40,385 nt of DNA from Streptomyces sp. ISL-96 (GCF_018614035.1 NZ_JAGGPA010000071.1:1-40385), one strand, 5' to 3'; counted from the first letter of the stretch, positions 24,901 to 32,944 are shown. Translations and numbers: made by a program. Notes: a model not told the origin generated them from the sequence alone.

Positions 24901-26159
24901 GCGAGGAGGGCGAGCGGGTTCTCGACGAGGCGCGCAAGGCGGCCGACAAGCGGCGCGGCGACGCCGCCTCCCAGGCGGACAAGCTCGTCTCCGAGGCGAG
25001 CGGCGAGGCGGACAAGCTGATCGCCGACGCGAACGCCGAAGCGGAGCGGCTGCGCGCGGAGGCCGAGCGGGTGCACGCCGAGGCGCGGACGGAGTCGGAC
25101 CGGATCCTGGACGAGGCGCGCAAGGCCGCCGACAAGCGGCGCGGCGACGCGGCGGCGCAGGCCGATCAGCTCATCGCCGAGGCGAGCGGCGAGGCCGAGC
25201 GCCTTCGTGCGGAGGCCGCCGAGATGGTGGGCTCCGCCCAGCAGGCGGCGGAGCGCATCAGGTCCGAGGCCCAGAAGGTCAAGGCGGACGCCGAGGAAGC
25301 GGCGGAGCGCATGCGCGGCGACGCCCGCACCGAGGCGGACCGGCTGCTCGACGAGGCCCGTCAGGCGGCGTCCAAGCGCCGCTCGGACGCCGCCGAGCAG
25401 GCCGACCAGTTGATCGCGAAGGCCCAGGAGGAGGCGCTGCTCGCCGCGACACGGGCGGAGGAGCAGGCCGACACGATGGTCGGCGCGGCCCGCAAGGAGG
25501 CCGAGCGGCTGGTCGCGGAGTCGACCGTCGAGGGCAACTCCCTGGTGGAGAAGGCCCGTACGGACGCCGACGAACTGCTGGTCGGTGCCCGCAGGGACGC
25601 GACCGCCATAAGGGAGCGGGCGGAGGAGCTGCGTACCCGCATCGAGAGCGAGATCGAGGAGCTGCACGAGCGGGCCCGCCGGGAGACGTCCGAGCAGCTG
25701 CGGACGGCGGGCGAGCGCGTCGACAAGCTCGTGAAGGCGGCGACGGAGCAGCAGGCCGAGGCCGAGGCGAAGTCGAAGGCGATGATTTCCGAGGCGAGTT
25801 CGGAGGCCGGCAAGGTCCGCATCGCCGCGGTCAGGAAGGCCGAGGCGCTGCTCAAGGAGGCCGGTCTGAAGAAGGCCGAGCTGGTACGGGAGGCCGAGCG
25901 GATGCACGCGGAGGCCAAGGCCGAGGCGGCGCGCATGGTGGAAGAGGGCCAGCGCGAACTCGATGTGCTGGTACGCCGCCGGGAGGACATTCAGGCTGAA
26001 ATCTCCCGTGTCCAGGACGTACTCGAGGCGTTGGAGTCCTTCGAGGCACCTTCCGCGGGCGGCAAGGCGGCATCGAACAGCGGCTCCGGGGCAGGCGGGG
26101 TCAAAGCGGCCGCCGCGGCGGGCGCAACCCGTTCGGGTGGCAAGTCATCCGACGGTTAG
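21990..26159 (+). CDS. scy: Scy, polar-growth coiled-coil scaffold
   Basis: A 1389-residue, almost wholly coiled-coil protein rich in Ala, Glu and Arg. Scy organises the tip-organising centre with DivIVA and FilP, setting polarity and branching. The N-terminal part (RGYERQES, FEAEMDRLKTEREKAVQHAE, YQAEQLLRNAQIEADQLR) resembles DivIVA-like coiled coils. The rest is a continuous array of AEAERLR-type hendecad repeats, the long-period pattern described for Scy/FilP proteins. It ends in RREDIQAEISRVQDVLEALE and a Gly/Ala/Ser tail. It exceeds the ~1326 residues I recall for S. coelicolor Scy. I start at GTG 21990, where the family sequence begins; a TTG at 21960 with GGAAG upstream is possible. 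Confidence 0.93.
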   Translation: MRGYERQESQQRGETDHLSRFEAEMDRLKTEREKAVQHAEDLGYQVEVLRAKLHEARRNLASRPAYDAADIGYQAEQLLRNAQIEADQLRTDAERELRDARAQTQRILQEHAEHQARLQAELHTEAVTRRQRLDQELSERRQTVEAHVNENVAWAEQLRARTESQARRLLEESRAEAEQALAAARAEAERVTQEARQRLGSEAENARAEAEAILLRARKDAERLLNAASNQAQEATTHAEQLRTSTTAESEQARRQAAELSRTAEQRMQEAETALREARAEAEKVLTEAKEAAAKQLTTAESVNEQRTRTAKSEIARLVGEATKDAEALKAEAEQARADAVAEAERLVAEAAEKARTVAAEDAAAALAKAARTAEEVLTKASNDAKETTRKASEEAERIRREAEAEIERLRSEAAAQADQLKGAAKDDTKEYRAKTVELQEEARRLRGEAEQLRSEAVAEGERIRGEARREAVQQIEEAARTAEELLTKARGDADELRTSASAESERVRGEAIERATTLRKQAEETLERTRAEADRLRSEAEEQAASTTADAEEAARALREEAERAIAARQAEAAAELTRLHTEAEQRVTAAEKALGDARTEAERLRREAGEEIERLRTEAAERVRTLQAQAETEAERLRDEAAADASQSRAEGEAVAVRLRSEASNEAERLKSEAQESADRIRAEAAAAAERVGNEAAEALTAAQEEAARRRREAEETLAAAREEAERERTQAREQSEELLASARKRVEDAQTEAQRLVQEADYRATELVAAAEQTAQQVRESVAGLHEQAEQEIAGLRSAAEHVAERTKTEAQEEADRLRADAYEERERATEDANRLRRRAQEETDAAKALAERTVADAITEAERLRSESSEYAQRLRTEASDALASAEQDAARSRAEAREDANRIRNEAAAQADRLVGEATGEAERMAAEAVQSLTAAGQDAARMRAEAEQIKADGEAGAERLRAEAREEGERVLDEARKAADKRRGDAASQADKLVSEASGEADKLIADANAEAERLRAEAERVHAEARTESDRILDEARKAADKRRGDAAAQADQLIAEASGEAERLRAEAAEMVGSAQQAAERIRSEAQKVKADAEEAAERMRGDARTEADRLLDEARQAASKRRSDAAEQADQLIAKAQEEALLAATRAEEQADTMVGAARKEAERLVAESTVEGNSLVEKARTDADELLVGARRDATAIRERAEELRTRIESEIEELHERARRETSEQLRTAGERVDKLVKAATEQQAEAEAKSKAMISEASSEAGKVRIAAVRKAEALLKEAGLKKAELVREAERMHAEAKAEAARMVEEGQRELDVLVRRREDIQAEISRVQDVLEALESFEAPSAGGKAASNSGSGAGGVKAAAAAGATRSGGKSSDG
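24921..25391 (+). repeat. near-identical repeats within scy
   Basis: A ~45-base unit encoding LDEARKAADKRRGDA begins at 24921 and 25107, with a more diverged copy (LDEARQAASKRRSDA) at 25347. The offsets are 62 and 80 codons. The first two copies differ at only a few bases, pointing to recent duplication or gene conversion within the coiled-coil region. Confidence 0.75.
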
Positions 26160-26172
26160 CCACTCAAAAGGG

Positions 26173-26213
26173 GTGTCATTCTCCAGATCAAACGGGCATT
26201 GACTCGATGACAC
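26173..26213. promoter_or_regulatory. inverted repeat and candidate promoter before filP
   Basis: GTGTCAT (26173-26179) and ATGACAC (26207-26213) are perfect complements separated by 27 bases. A consensus-like -35 TTGACT lies at 26199-26204; the best -10 (TAGGAT, 26228-26233) is 23 bases on, too far for an ideal promoter. It suggests filP has its own control despite following scy by only 122 bases. Confidence 0.4.
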
Positions 26214-26281
26214 GCCGCTTAGGCCCCTAGGATTCCCCCTAACACCTCACCGGTCACATTCGACAGGAACCCAGGAACCCC

Positions 26282-27220
26282 ATGAGCGACACTTCCTCCC
26301 CCTTCGGCTTCGAGCTCGTGCGGCGTGGTTACGACCGCGGTCAGGTGGACGACCGCATTACCAAACTCGTCGCCGACCGTGACAGTGCTCTGGCCCGAAT
26401 CACTGCTCTGGAAAAGCGGATCGAGGAACTCCACCTCGAGACGCAGAACGCCCAGGCCCAGGTGAGCGACGCGGAGCCGTCGTACGCCGGACTCGGTGCG
26501 CGCGTCGAGAAGATCCTCCGGCTCGCCGAGGAGGAGGCGAAGGACCTGCGTGAGGAGGCCCGTCGCGCCGCCGAGCAGCACCGCGAGCTCGCCGAGTCCG
26601 CCGCCCAGCAGGTGCGCAACGACGCCGAATCGTTTGCCTCCGAGCGCAAGGCGAAGGCCGAGGACGAGGGCGTTCGTATCGTCGAGAAGGCCAAGGGTGA
26701 CGCCTCTACGCTGCGCAGCGAGGCCCAGAAGGACGCGCAGCAGAAGCGTGAGGAGGCGGACGCCCTCTTCGAGGAGACCCGCGCCAAGGCCGCCCAGGCC
26801 GCCGCGGACTTCGAGACGAACCTGGCGAAGCGCCGCGAGCAGTCCGAGCGCGACCTGGCTTCGCGTCAGGCCAAGGCCGAGAAGCGTCTGGCCGAGATCG
26901 AGCACCGCGCGGAGCAGCTGCGCCTGGAGGCCGAGAAGCTGCGTACGGACGCGGAGCGCCGCGCCCGTCAGACGGTGGAGACCGCGCAGCGCCAGGCCGA
27001 GGACATCGTGGCCGACGCCAACGCCAAGGCCGACCGGATCCGCAGCGAATCGGAGCGCGAGCTGGCGGCGCTCACCAACCGCCGCGACTCGATCAACGCG
27101 CAGCTGACCAACGTCCGCGAGATGCTGGCCACGCTGACCGGTGCGGCCGTCGCCGCCGCCGGCGCGCCGGCCGACGACGAGCCGATCACGCGCGGCGTCC
27201 CGGCCCAGCAGACCCGCTAG
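26282..27220 (+). CDS. filP: FilP, intermediate-filament-like coiled-coil protein
   Basis: A 312-residue coiled-coil protein that assembles into filaments behind the hyphal tip and interacts with DivIVA and Scy. The N-terminus MSDTSSPFGFELVRRGYDRGQVDDRI is the DivIVA-like head. The coil runs from about residue 30 to 275 in the same hendecad pattern as Scy. The tail is Ala/Pro-rich. AGGAACCC precedes the ATG. The gene ends before a strong terminator, so scy-filP is insulated from the ABC genes downstream. Confidence 0.95.
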   Translation: MSDTSSPFGFELVRRGYDRGQVDDRITKLVADRDSALARITALEKRIEELHLETQNAQAQVSDAEPSYAGLGARVEKILRLAEEEAKDLREEARRAAEQHRELAESAAQQVRNDAESFASERKAKAEDEGVRIVEKAKGDASTLRSEAQKDAQQKREEADALFEETRAKAAQAAADFETNLAKRREQSERDLASRQAKAEKRLAEIEHRAEQLRLEAEKLRTDAERRARQTVETAQRQAEDIVADANAKADRIRSESERELAALTNRRDSINAQLTNVREMLATLTGAAVAAAGAPADDEPITRGVPAQQTR

Positions 27221-27256
27221 GCCCGAAGCGGAACCAATCAGGCCGTAAGTGCCGCG

Positions 27257-27290
27257 AAAGCCCCCCGTCATTCCAGTGGCGGGGGGCTTT
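27257..27290 (+). terminator. strong intrinsic terminator after filP
   Basis: AAAGCCCCCCG and its exact complement form an 11-bp stem with a 12-base loop, starting 36 bases past the filP stop. The T run in the right arm (GGCTTT) fits a rho-independent terminator. Confidence 0.88.
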
Positions 27291-27311
27291 GCGCGCCCTT
27301 AGCGTGGCGGG

Positions 27312-28295
27312 ATGATTGAGCTGACGGGGCTGACGAAGCGTTACGGCGAGAAGGTGGCCGTCGACCAGCTGACCTTCACCGTACGGCCGGGCATGGTCAC
27401 CGGCTTCCTGGGCCCGAACGGGGCGGGCAAGTCCACGACCATGCGCATGCTGCTGGGACTGGACAGCCCGAACGCCGGTGACGTCCGCATCGACGGCAAG
27501 CACTACGCCGACCTCAGGGATCCGCTGAAGTACATCGGCGCGCTCCTGGACGCCAAGGCGATGCACGGCGGCCGCAGCGCGTACAACCACCTCCTCTGCC
27601 TGGCCCAGAGCAACGGCATCCCGCGCAGCCGGGTTTCCGAGGTCCTGGACACGGTGGGCCTGACGCCGGTCGCGAAGAAGCGCGCGAAGGGCTTCTCGAT
27701 GGGTATGGGGCAGCGGCTGGGCATCGCGGGCGCGCTGCTGGGCGACCCCGAGATCCTGATGTTCGACGAGCCGGTGAACGGGCTCGACCCCGAGGGCATC
27801 CACTGGATCCGCAACCTGATGAAGTCGCTGGCCTCCCAGGGGCGTACGGTCTTCGTCTCCTCCCACCTGATGAGCGAAATGGCGCTCACCGCCGACCACC
27901 TGGTCGTCATCGGCCAGGGCAGGCTGCTCGCCGACACGTCGATGGCGGGCTTCATCCGGGAGAACTCGCGCAGTTACGTACGCCTGCGGTCCCCGCAGCA
28001 GGAGCGGCTGCGCGATGTCATGCACGAGGCCGGCATCACGGCGGTCAGCGCGGCCAACGGGTCCCTGGAAGTGGACGGTGTGACCTCGGAGCAGCTCGGT
28101 GATCTCGCCGCCAGGCATCAGCTCGTACTGCACGAGCTGAGCCCTCAGCAGGCCTCGCTGGAGGAAGCGTTCATGCGGCTGACCGCCGGATCCGTCGAGT
28201 ACCACGCGCATTCCGACGGCGAGAGGCCCGGTTCGCCAGGGGCCGGCTGGGGCGCCGGCGTGCAGCAGCCGAAGACGAAGAAGAGGGGGGCCTGA
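27312..28295 (+). CDS. ABC transporter ATP-binding protein (first pair)
   Basis: A 327-residue ABC ATPase. It has Walker A GPNGAGKST at 34-42, Walker B ILMFDEPVNGLD, switch His in VFVSSHLMSEM and a signature segment GFSMGMGQRLG that replaces the usual LSGGQ, as in a subgroup of ABC-2 ATPases. A C-terminal domain of about 110 residues and a basic tail (KTKKRGA) follow. A -10-like TAGCGT six bases before the ATG suggests a leaderless message. Four bases separate it from its permease gene. The substrate is unknown; relatives export drugs or lantibiotics. Confidence 0.9.
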   Translation: MIELTGLTKRYGEKVAVDQLTFTVRPGMVTGFLGPNGAGKSTTMRMLLGLDSPNAGDVRIDGKHYADLRDPLKYIGALLDAKAMHGGRSAYNHLLCLAQSNGIPRSRVSEVLDTVGLTPVAKKRAKGFSMGMGQRLGIAGALLGDPEILMFDEPVNGLDPEGIHWIRNLMKSLASQGRTVFVSSHLMSEMALTADHLVVIGQGRLLADTSMAGFIRENSRSYVRLRSPQQERLRDVMHEAGITAVSAANGSLEVDGVTSEQLGDLAARHQLVLHELSPQQASLEEAFMRLTAGSVEYHAHSDGERPGSPGAGWGAGVQQPKTKKRGA

Positions 28296-28298
28296 GTC

Positions 28299-29069
28299 AT
28301 GGCGGTCGCACAGGTGCTCAAGTCGGAATGGACCAAGATCAAATCGGTTCAGTCCACAGTATGGACACTCAGCCTTGCCGCCATCGTCACCATCGGCCTC
28401 GGCGTACTGATCAGTATTCTTTCCAGGAACGAATTCCAGAGGATGAGCGCGGAGGACAAGCTCGCCTTCGATCCGACCTTTGTGAGTTTCGCGGGGACGA
28501 GTCTTGGGCAGCTCGCAATGATCGTTTTCGGTGTGCTGGTCGTGTCGAACGAATACAACACCGGAATGATCCGCATGTCGCTCGCGGCGGTCCCGCAGCG
28601 CGGCACCTTCCTCTTCAGCAAGATCACCGTCGCCACGACCCTCGCACTGGTCGTCGGAATGGCCACGAGTTTCCTCTCCTTCTTCCTCGGCCAGGCGATG
28701 CTCGGCGACCTGAAGGCGAGCATCGGCGATCCGGGCGTACTGCGCGCGGTCATCGGCGGCGGCCTCTACATGACCCTGATCGCGCTGTTCTCGATGGGCG
28801 TCGCCTCGATGCTGCGCAGCCAGGTGCTCTCGCTCGGCGTCCTGATGCCGTTCTTCTTCCTGCTCGCCCCGATCCTGGGCAACGTCTCCGCGACCAAGAA
28901 GGTCGGCCAGTACCTCCCCGACCAGGCGGGCAGCAAGATCATGCAGGTGGTTCCGCCGGTCAATGACGACGCGCCGTACGGCCCCTGGGGCGGGCTGCTG
29001 ATCATGGCGCTGTGGGTCGCGGCGGCCGTGGTGGGCGGATATGTCCTGCTGAAGAAGCGTGACGCGTAG
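28299..29069 (+). CDS. ABC-2 type permease (first pair)
   Basis: A 256-residue membrane protein with six hydrophobic segments. It begins with the cytoplasmic VLKSEWTKIKSVQSTVWTL seen in ABC-2 permeases of this subgroup, which recurs in the paralogue at 30425 as LTSEWTKIRSVRSTVWTL. The conserved loop SNEYNTGMIRMSLAAVPQRG follows segment 2. It pairs with the ATPase immediately upstream, probably as a dimer of each. Confidence 0.9.
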   Translation: MAVAQVLKSEWTKIKSVQSTVWTLSLAAIVTIGLGVLISILSRNEFQRMSAEDKLAFDPTFVSFAGTSLGQLAMIVFGVLVVSNEYNTGMIRMSLAAVPQRGTFLFSKITVATTLALVVGMATSFLSFFLGQAMLGDLKASIGDPGVLRAVIGGGLYMTLIALFSMGVASMLRSQVLSLGVLMPFFFLLAPILGNVSATKKVGQYLPDQAGSKIMQVVPPVNDDAPYGPWGGLLIMALWVAAAVVGGYVLLKKRDA

Positions 29070-29198
29070 CGCCGGCGCCCCGCGTACCGCCTTAGCAGGA
29101 ACCGTCAGCCGCTGGTTATCCTCCTAACCCTTACGGGGGCGCGTTCGGCCAGACGGTCACAGCCCCGACCACCCGACCTGTCGATGGGGCTTCAGACA

Positions 29199-30428
29199 AT
29201 GATCGAGGCAGTCGGCCTGACGAAGCGCTACGGCGCCAAGACAGCCGTGTACAACCTTTCCTTCCAGGTGCGCCCGGGCATGGTGACGGGCTTCCTGGGC
29301 CCCAACGGCTCCGGCAAGTCCACGACCATGCGCATGATCCTCGGGCTCGACGAGCCCACCGCGGGTCATGTCACCATCGGCGGCCATCCCTTCCGCAAGC
29401 TGCCCAACGCCCCCCGCCAGGTCGGCGCCCTGCTCGACGCCAAGGCGGTGCACGGCGGACGCAGCGCGCGCAACCACCTCCTGTCGCTGGCGCAGCTCTC
29501 CGGCATCCCCGCCCAGCGCGTCGACGAGGTGCTGGGGGTCGTCGGCCTCCAGGACGTCGCCAGGCGGCGCTCCAACGGCTTCTCGCTCGGCATGGGACAG
29601 CGCCTGGGCATCGCGGCGGCGCTTCTCGGCGACCCGCAGGTGCTGCTCTTCGACGAGCCGGTCAACGGCCTCGACCCCGAGGGCATCCTCTGGGTCCGCA
29701 ACCTCATGAAGACGCTCGCCGCCGAGGGCCGTACGGTCTTCGTCTCCAGCCACCTGATGAGCGAAATGGCGGTCACAGCCGACCACTTGATCGTGATCGG
29801 GCGCGGGCAGCTGCTCTCCGACATGAGCGTCAAGGACTTCATCTCGGCGAACTCCGCCGACTTCGCCCGGGTGCGTACGCCGCAGACCGAGCCGCAGCAG
29901 CGCGAGAAGCTGTCGTCGGTGCTGACCGAGGCCGGCGCACACGTCATGACCGAGCAGGACGGCGCGATGCGCGTCACCGGGCTGCCGCTGGCGCGGATCA
30001 GCGACCTCGCGCACGACGCCGGCGTACGGCTGTGGGAGCTCTCGCCGCACCAGGCCTCGCTGGAGGAGGCGTACATGCGGATGACCCAGGGCGCGGTGGA
30101 CTACCGCTCCACGGCCGACCAGCTGGCCGGCTTCGAGCAGCCCCAGCAGTTTCAGCACCCCGGCGGTTACGCCCAGCCCCTGCCGCCGCAGAACGGCTGG
30201 TACGCCCCGCCGCCGCCCCAGGCCGGCGGACAGCCCTTCGCGGGCGTCCAGCTGCCCGGCGGCCCGGCACCCGCCCCGGGCTACCCGGCCCCCGGCCAGA
30301 ACCCGTACGCGGCGCCCGCTGCCGCCCCGGCGGCGCCTCCCGTACCCGCAGCCGCGCCCGCGCCTGCCCCCGACCTGACCAAGAGCGACAGCGACCGCGA
30401 CACCGACAGCCCCGAGGACGCCCGATGA
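29199..30428 (+). CDS. ABC transporter ATP-binding protein (second pair)
   Basis: A 409-residue paralogue of the ATPase at 27312. It has Walker A GPNGSGKST, the atypical signature GFSLGMGQRLG and Walker B VLLFDEPVNGLD. It differs by a ~100-residue C-terminal extension rich in Pro, Ala, Gln and Gly (roughly 305-409) ending in a charged patch. I start at ATG 29199, giving MIEAVGLTKRYG like the paralogue; an ATG at 29184 adds five residues. Its stop overlaps the permease start (ATGA). The gap before it (29070-29198) contains no gene and probably a promoter. Confidence 0.9.
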   Translation: MIEAVGLTKRYGAKTAVYNLSFQVRPGMVTGFLGPNGSGKSTTMRMILGLDEPTAGHVTIGGHPFRKLPNAPRQVGALLDAKAVHGGRSARNHLLSLAQLSGIPAQRVDEVLGVVGLQDVARRRSNGFSLGMGQRLGIAAALLGDPQVLLFDEPVNGLDPEGILWVRNLMKTLAAEGRTVFVSSHLMSEMAVTADHLIVIGRGQLLSDMSVKDFISANSADFARVRTPQTEPQQREKLSSVLTEAGAHVMTEQDGAMRVTGLPLARISDLAHDAGVRLWELSPHQASLEEAYMRMTQGAVDYRSTADQLAGFEQPQQFQHPGGYAQPLPPQNGWYAPPPPQAGGQPFAGVQLPGGPAPAPGYPAPGQNPYAAPAAAPAAPPVPAAAPAPAPDLTKSDSDRDTDSPEDAR

Positions 30429-31270
30429 CGACCCCGCACCAGCAGCAGGCCCCGCAGCACTACCAGCAGCAGGGCGTCGCGTCGTACGTCTCGCCTATCC
30501 CGGTGCGCAGGGCGACGCTCGGGGACGCGCTCACCTCCGAGTGGACGAAGATCCGGTCGGTGCGCTCCACCGTGTGGACGCTCGGCGTGATGATCGTGCT
30601 CGTCCTCGGCATCGGACTGCTCTCGACGGTGGCCGTCAGCTCGTCCGGCGCCGAGCTCGGCGAGACCCCGGTGCTCAGCCTCGGCTTCTTCGGTGTGCTG
30701 CTGGGCGCCATCCCGGTGATCACGCTCGGCGTGATGACCGTCGCGTCCGAGTACGGCACGGGCATGATCCGTACGACCCTCACGGCCTGCCCGAGCCGCT
30801 CCCGCGTGCTGACGGCCAAGTCGATCGTCTTCTTCGTGCTGGCCTTCGCCATCACGCTGGTGACCACCGCCATCGTCGGGGCGATCCAGACGGCCGCGCT
30901 GGACGGCGGCACGCCCACCGGCGCGGACTGGCTGCGCGCGACGATCGGCGTCAGCCTCTACATCGCGACGCTCGGGCTGCTGTCCCTCGCCGTCGGCTCG
31001 CTCATCCGGCACTCGGCGGGCGCGATCACCATCATGATCGGCGTGGTTCTGCTGCCGCTGGTGCTGGCGATGTTCATGTTCTCCGAGACGCTGGCCGACC
31101 TTCAGAAGGCGCTCTTCGAGTACTCGATCCCCAACCAGCTCAGCGCCTTCTACGACGTCTCGGTCACCGATTCCGGGCCGGCCGGCTGGGAGCCGCTGTG
31201 GATCCTGCTGGGCGTGACCGCCGTGGTGCTCGGCGGCGCGTTCCTCGCCCTGGACAAGCGCGACGTGTGA
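30425..31270 (+). CDS. ABC-2 type permease (second pair)
   Basis: A 281-residue membrane protein with about six hydrophobic segments. A Gln-rich cytoplasmic N-terminus (HQQQAPQHYQQQ, residues 5-16) is absent from the paralogue at 28299. The core motifs are ALTSEWTKIRSVRSTVWTLG and ASEYGTGMIRTTLTACPSR. It is translationally coupled to the ATPase and followed at once by a terminator. The disordered tails of both partners may interact; that is inference. Confidence 0.9.
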   Translation: MTTPHQQQAPQHYQQQGVASYVSPIPVRRATLGDALTSEWTKIRSVRSTVWTLGVMIVLVLGIGLLSTVAVSSSGAELGETPVLSLGFFGVLLGAIPVITLGVMTVASEYGTGMIRTTLTACPSRSRVLTAKSIVFFVLAFAITLVTTAIVGAIQTAALDGGTPTGADWLRATIGVSLYIATLGLLSLAVGSLIRHSAGAITIMIGVVLLPLVLAMFMFSETLADLQKALFEYSIPNQLSAFYDVSVTDSGPAGWEPLWILLGVTAVVLGGAFLALDKRDV

Positions 31271-31296
31271 CGGCGCGGGCCGCGCGCGCCGCGCCG
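31271..31296. terminator. bidirectional terminator between convergent genes
   Basis: CGGCGCGG and CCGCGCCG form a perfect 8-bp stem around ten G/C bases, filling the 27-base gap between the permease stop and the stop of the leftward gene at 31298. Confidence 0.75.
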
Positions 31297-31297
31297 G

Positions 31298-31627
31298 TCA
31301 GTAGCGCGGGGCATTACGGGACCGCTGCACCTTCGTGGTGCGGCGGTCCCGCGCGTTCCAGCAGGCCTTGTGCCAGTGCCTGCGGTCGTCGACACCGCCG
31401 TACTCCGACCAGGCCACCAGGTGCGGGACCCCGGACGGGATCTCCTGGTCGCAGCCCGGACAGCGGTAGCGCTTGCCCGCCGCGCTCGCGCCGGCGACGT
31501 GGCGCAGCGACCACTCCTCGCCCTGCCACGATTCGGTGCTCTGGACCCCGAACCTCTCTCCTGCCACGCCACTTGGGGACTCGGTCGGATTCTCGCGGCC
31601 CTTGGGGCGGTTGCGACGCGGGGACAC
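31298..31627 (-). CDS. small conserved protein with Cys/His zinc-binding motif
   Basis: A 109-residue protein with a basic N-terminus (SPRRNRPKG) and a C-terminal core YRCPGCDQEI...HLVAWSE...RHWHKACW. The cysteines and histidines resemble a treble-clef/HNH-like zinc site. The start GTG at 31627 has GAGG six bases upstream; ATG 31663 would add 12 residues. Such Streptomyces proteins are often labelled ATP/GTP-binding, but no P-loop is visible, so I do not use that name. Function is unknown; nucleic-acid binding is possible. Confidence 0.75.
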   Translation of the reverse strand: MSPRRNRPKGRENPTESPSGVAGERFGVQSTESWQGEEWSLRHVAGASAAGKRYRCPGCDQEIPSGVPHLVAWSEYGGVDDRRHWHKACWNARDRRTTKVQRSRNAPRY

Positions 31628-31747
31628 CTGAAACCTCACGGGTCGGACGGGCAGTGGTTTCACCCAAGCCTAGGGCCATCGGGCAGGGGTACACGTACCG
31701 CAGCGCGTGCGGGCCGCCCTCCCCCGGGCGCGGCTTACCGGAAAATC

Positions 31748-31798
31748 GCAACAACTTCACGCGCACCCGTGCCTTTGGCACGTGTCAGACGTTGTTGC
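31748..31798. promoter_or_regulatory. nested inverted repeats upstream of the luciferase-like gene
   Basis: GCAACAAC (31748-31755) and GTTGTTGC (31791-31798) are exact complements. Between them CGTGCC-TTT-GGCACG (31768-31782) forms a second perfect palindrome. They end 43 bases before the start at 31842. They could be an operator pair or an RNA stem in the leader. Confidence 0.55.
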
Positions 31799-31841
31799 CA
31801 GTAAGGGGGAAGCCGCGTCGGCCGTAAGGAGGCAGAAGGCG

Positions 31842-32891
31842 ATGCGTGTCGGAACGTTTGTACTGGCGGCCCAGTTTCCGGGCCAGGGCCAGGGGGAGGC
31901 GCTGCACCGCGCGGTGCGGTCCGCCGAGGTCGCCGAGGAAGCCGGGCTGGACTCGGTCTGGCTCGCGGAGCACCACTTCGTACCGTACGGCGTGTGCCCC
32001 TCCGCTGTGACACTCGCCGCGCTACTGCTCGGCCGCACCCGGCGCATCCGCGTGGGTACGGCGGTCAGCGTCCTGCCGACCGTGCACCCGGTCGCCCTGG
32101 GCGAGCAGGCCGCGCTGCTGCACCTCACCTCCGGCGGGCGGTTCACGCTCGGCGTCGGGCGGGGCGGGCCGTGGGTGGACCTGGAGGTGTTCGGACAGGG
32201 TCTTTCGGCGTACGAGCACGGGTTCCCCGAGTCGCTGGACCTGCTGCTGCGCTGGCTGCGCGAACCGCGCGTCGAAGCGCGGGGCGAGCGGTTCGACTTC
32301 CGCGAAGTCGCCGTCGTACCGAGGCCGGACGAGCTGCTGCGCGAGACGCCGGCCGAAGGAGAGGAAGCGGGCGGCCCCGAGGTCGTGCTCGCGTGCACCT
32401 CCCCGAAGAGCGTACGGATGGCCGCCGAGCGCGGGCTGCCGATGCTGCTCGGCATGCACTGCGGTGACGAGGACAAGGCGGAGATGGTCGCGCTGTGGCG
32501 CAGGCTCGCGCTGGCCGCCGGACATGAGCCGGAAAAGGTCGCGCGGGCGGGCCATGTTTCGGCCGGAGTGGCTCAGATCGCGAGCAGCGCGGCCGACGGC
32601 ACGGAAACGCTGACCAAGGCGATGCCCGGCTGGCTCAAGCAGGGCCTCGACGCCCATGTGACGGTCGACGGGCGGCACCGCGCGATGCGGGACCCGGTCG
32701 CGTACACGGAAATGCTGTGCGAGCTGCATCCGGTGGGTCCGCCCCGGCTGGCCGCCGACCGGCTGGCGGCGACCTCGGAGCGGACCGGCATCACACGCTT
32801 CGCGCTGCTCGTGGAAGGCTCGGGCGACCTGGCGGCCACCGAGGAGAACGTACGACTGCTGGGGTCCGAAGTGCTGCCCCTGCTGTCCTGA
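31842..32891 (+). CDS. luciferase-like monooxygenase family oxidoreductase
   Basis: A 349-residue TIM-barrel flavin (FMN or F420) oxidoreductase. N-terminal MRVGTFVLAAQFPGQ, then AEEAGLDSVWLAEHHFVPYG, RTRRIRVGTAVSVLP, HPVALGEQAALLHLTSGGRF and LGVGRGG are standard for the group. AAGGAGG eight bases before ATG 31842 fixes the start; the longer frame to 31707 runs through the inverted repeats and is rejected. The substrate cannot be inferred. No flavin reductase gene is adjacent. Confidence 0.9.
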   Translation: MRVGTFVLAAQFPGQGQGEALHRAVRSAEVAEEAGLDSVWLAEHHFVPYGVCPSAVTLAALLLGRTRRIRVGTAVSVLPTVHPVALGEQAALLHLTSGGRFTLGVGRGGPWVDLEVFGQGLSAYEHGFPESLDLLLRWLREPRVEARGERFDFREVAVVPRPDELLRETPAEGEEAGGPEVVLACTSPKSVRMAAERGLPMLLGMHCGDEDKAEMVALWRRLALAAGHEPEKVARAGHVSAGVAQIASSAADGTETLTKAMPGWLKQGLDAHVTVDGRHRAMRDPVAYTEMLCELHPVGPPRLAADRLAATSERTGITRFALLVEGSGDLAATEENVRLLGSEVLPLLS

Positions 32892-32902
32892 CCGTGCTGT
32901 GC

Positions 32903-32944
32903 TGTGCCGTGCCGTTCTGTGCCGTGCCGTTCTGTGCCGTGCCG
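32903..32944. repeat. 15-bp tandem repeat
   Basis: TGTGCCGTGCCGTTC is repeated exactly at 32903-32917 and 32918-32932, with a partial third copy to 32944, just after the oxidoreductase stop. It lies in a 113-base gap between convergent genes. It looks like slippage DNA that may vary between strains. Confidence 0.8.

Noticed and set aside
24921..25391. CRISPR-like spaced repeats
   Set aside because: Repeats are in frame inside a coiled-coil gene, unevenly spaced and diverged.
21756..25907. Open frame of 1383 codons antisense to scy
   Set aside because: It is a mirror of the strongly repetitive Ala/Glu/Arg codons of scy, giving Leu/Gly/Arg repeats with no family motif and no ribosome site.
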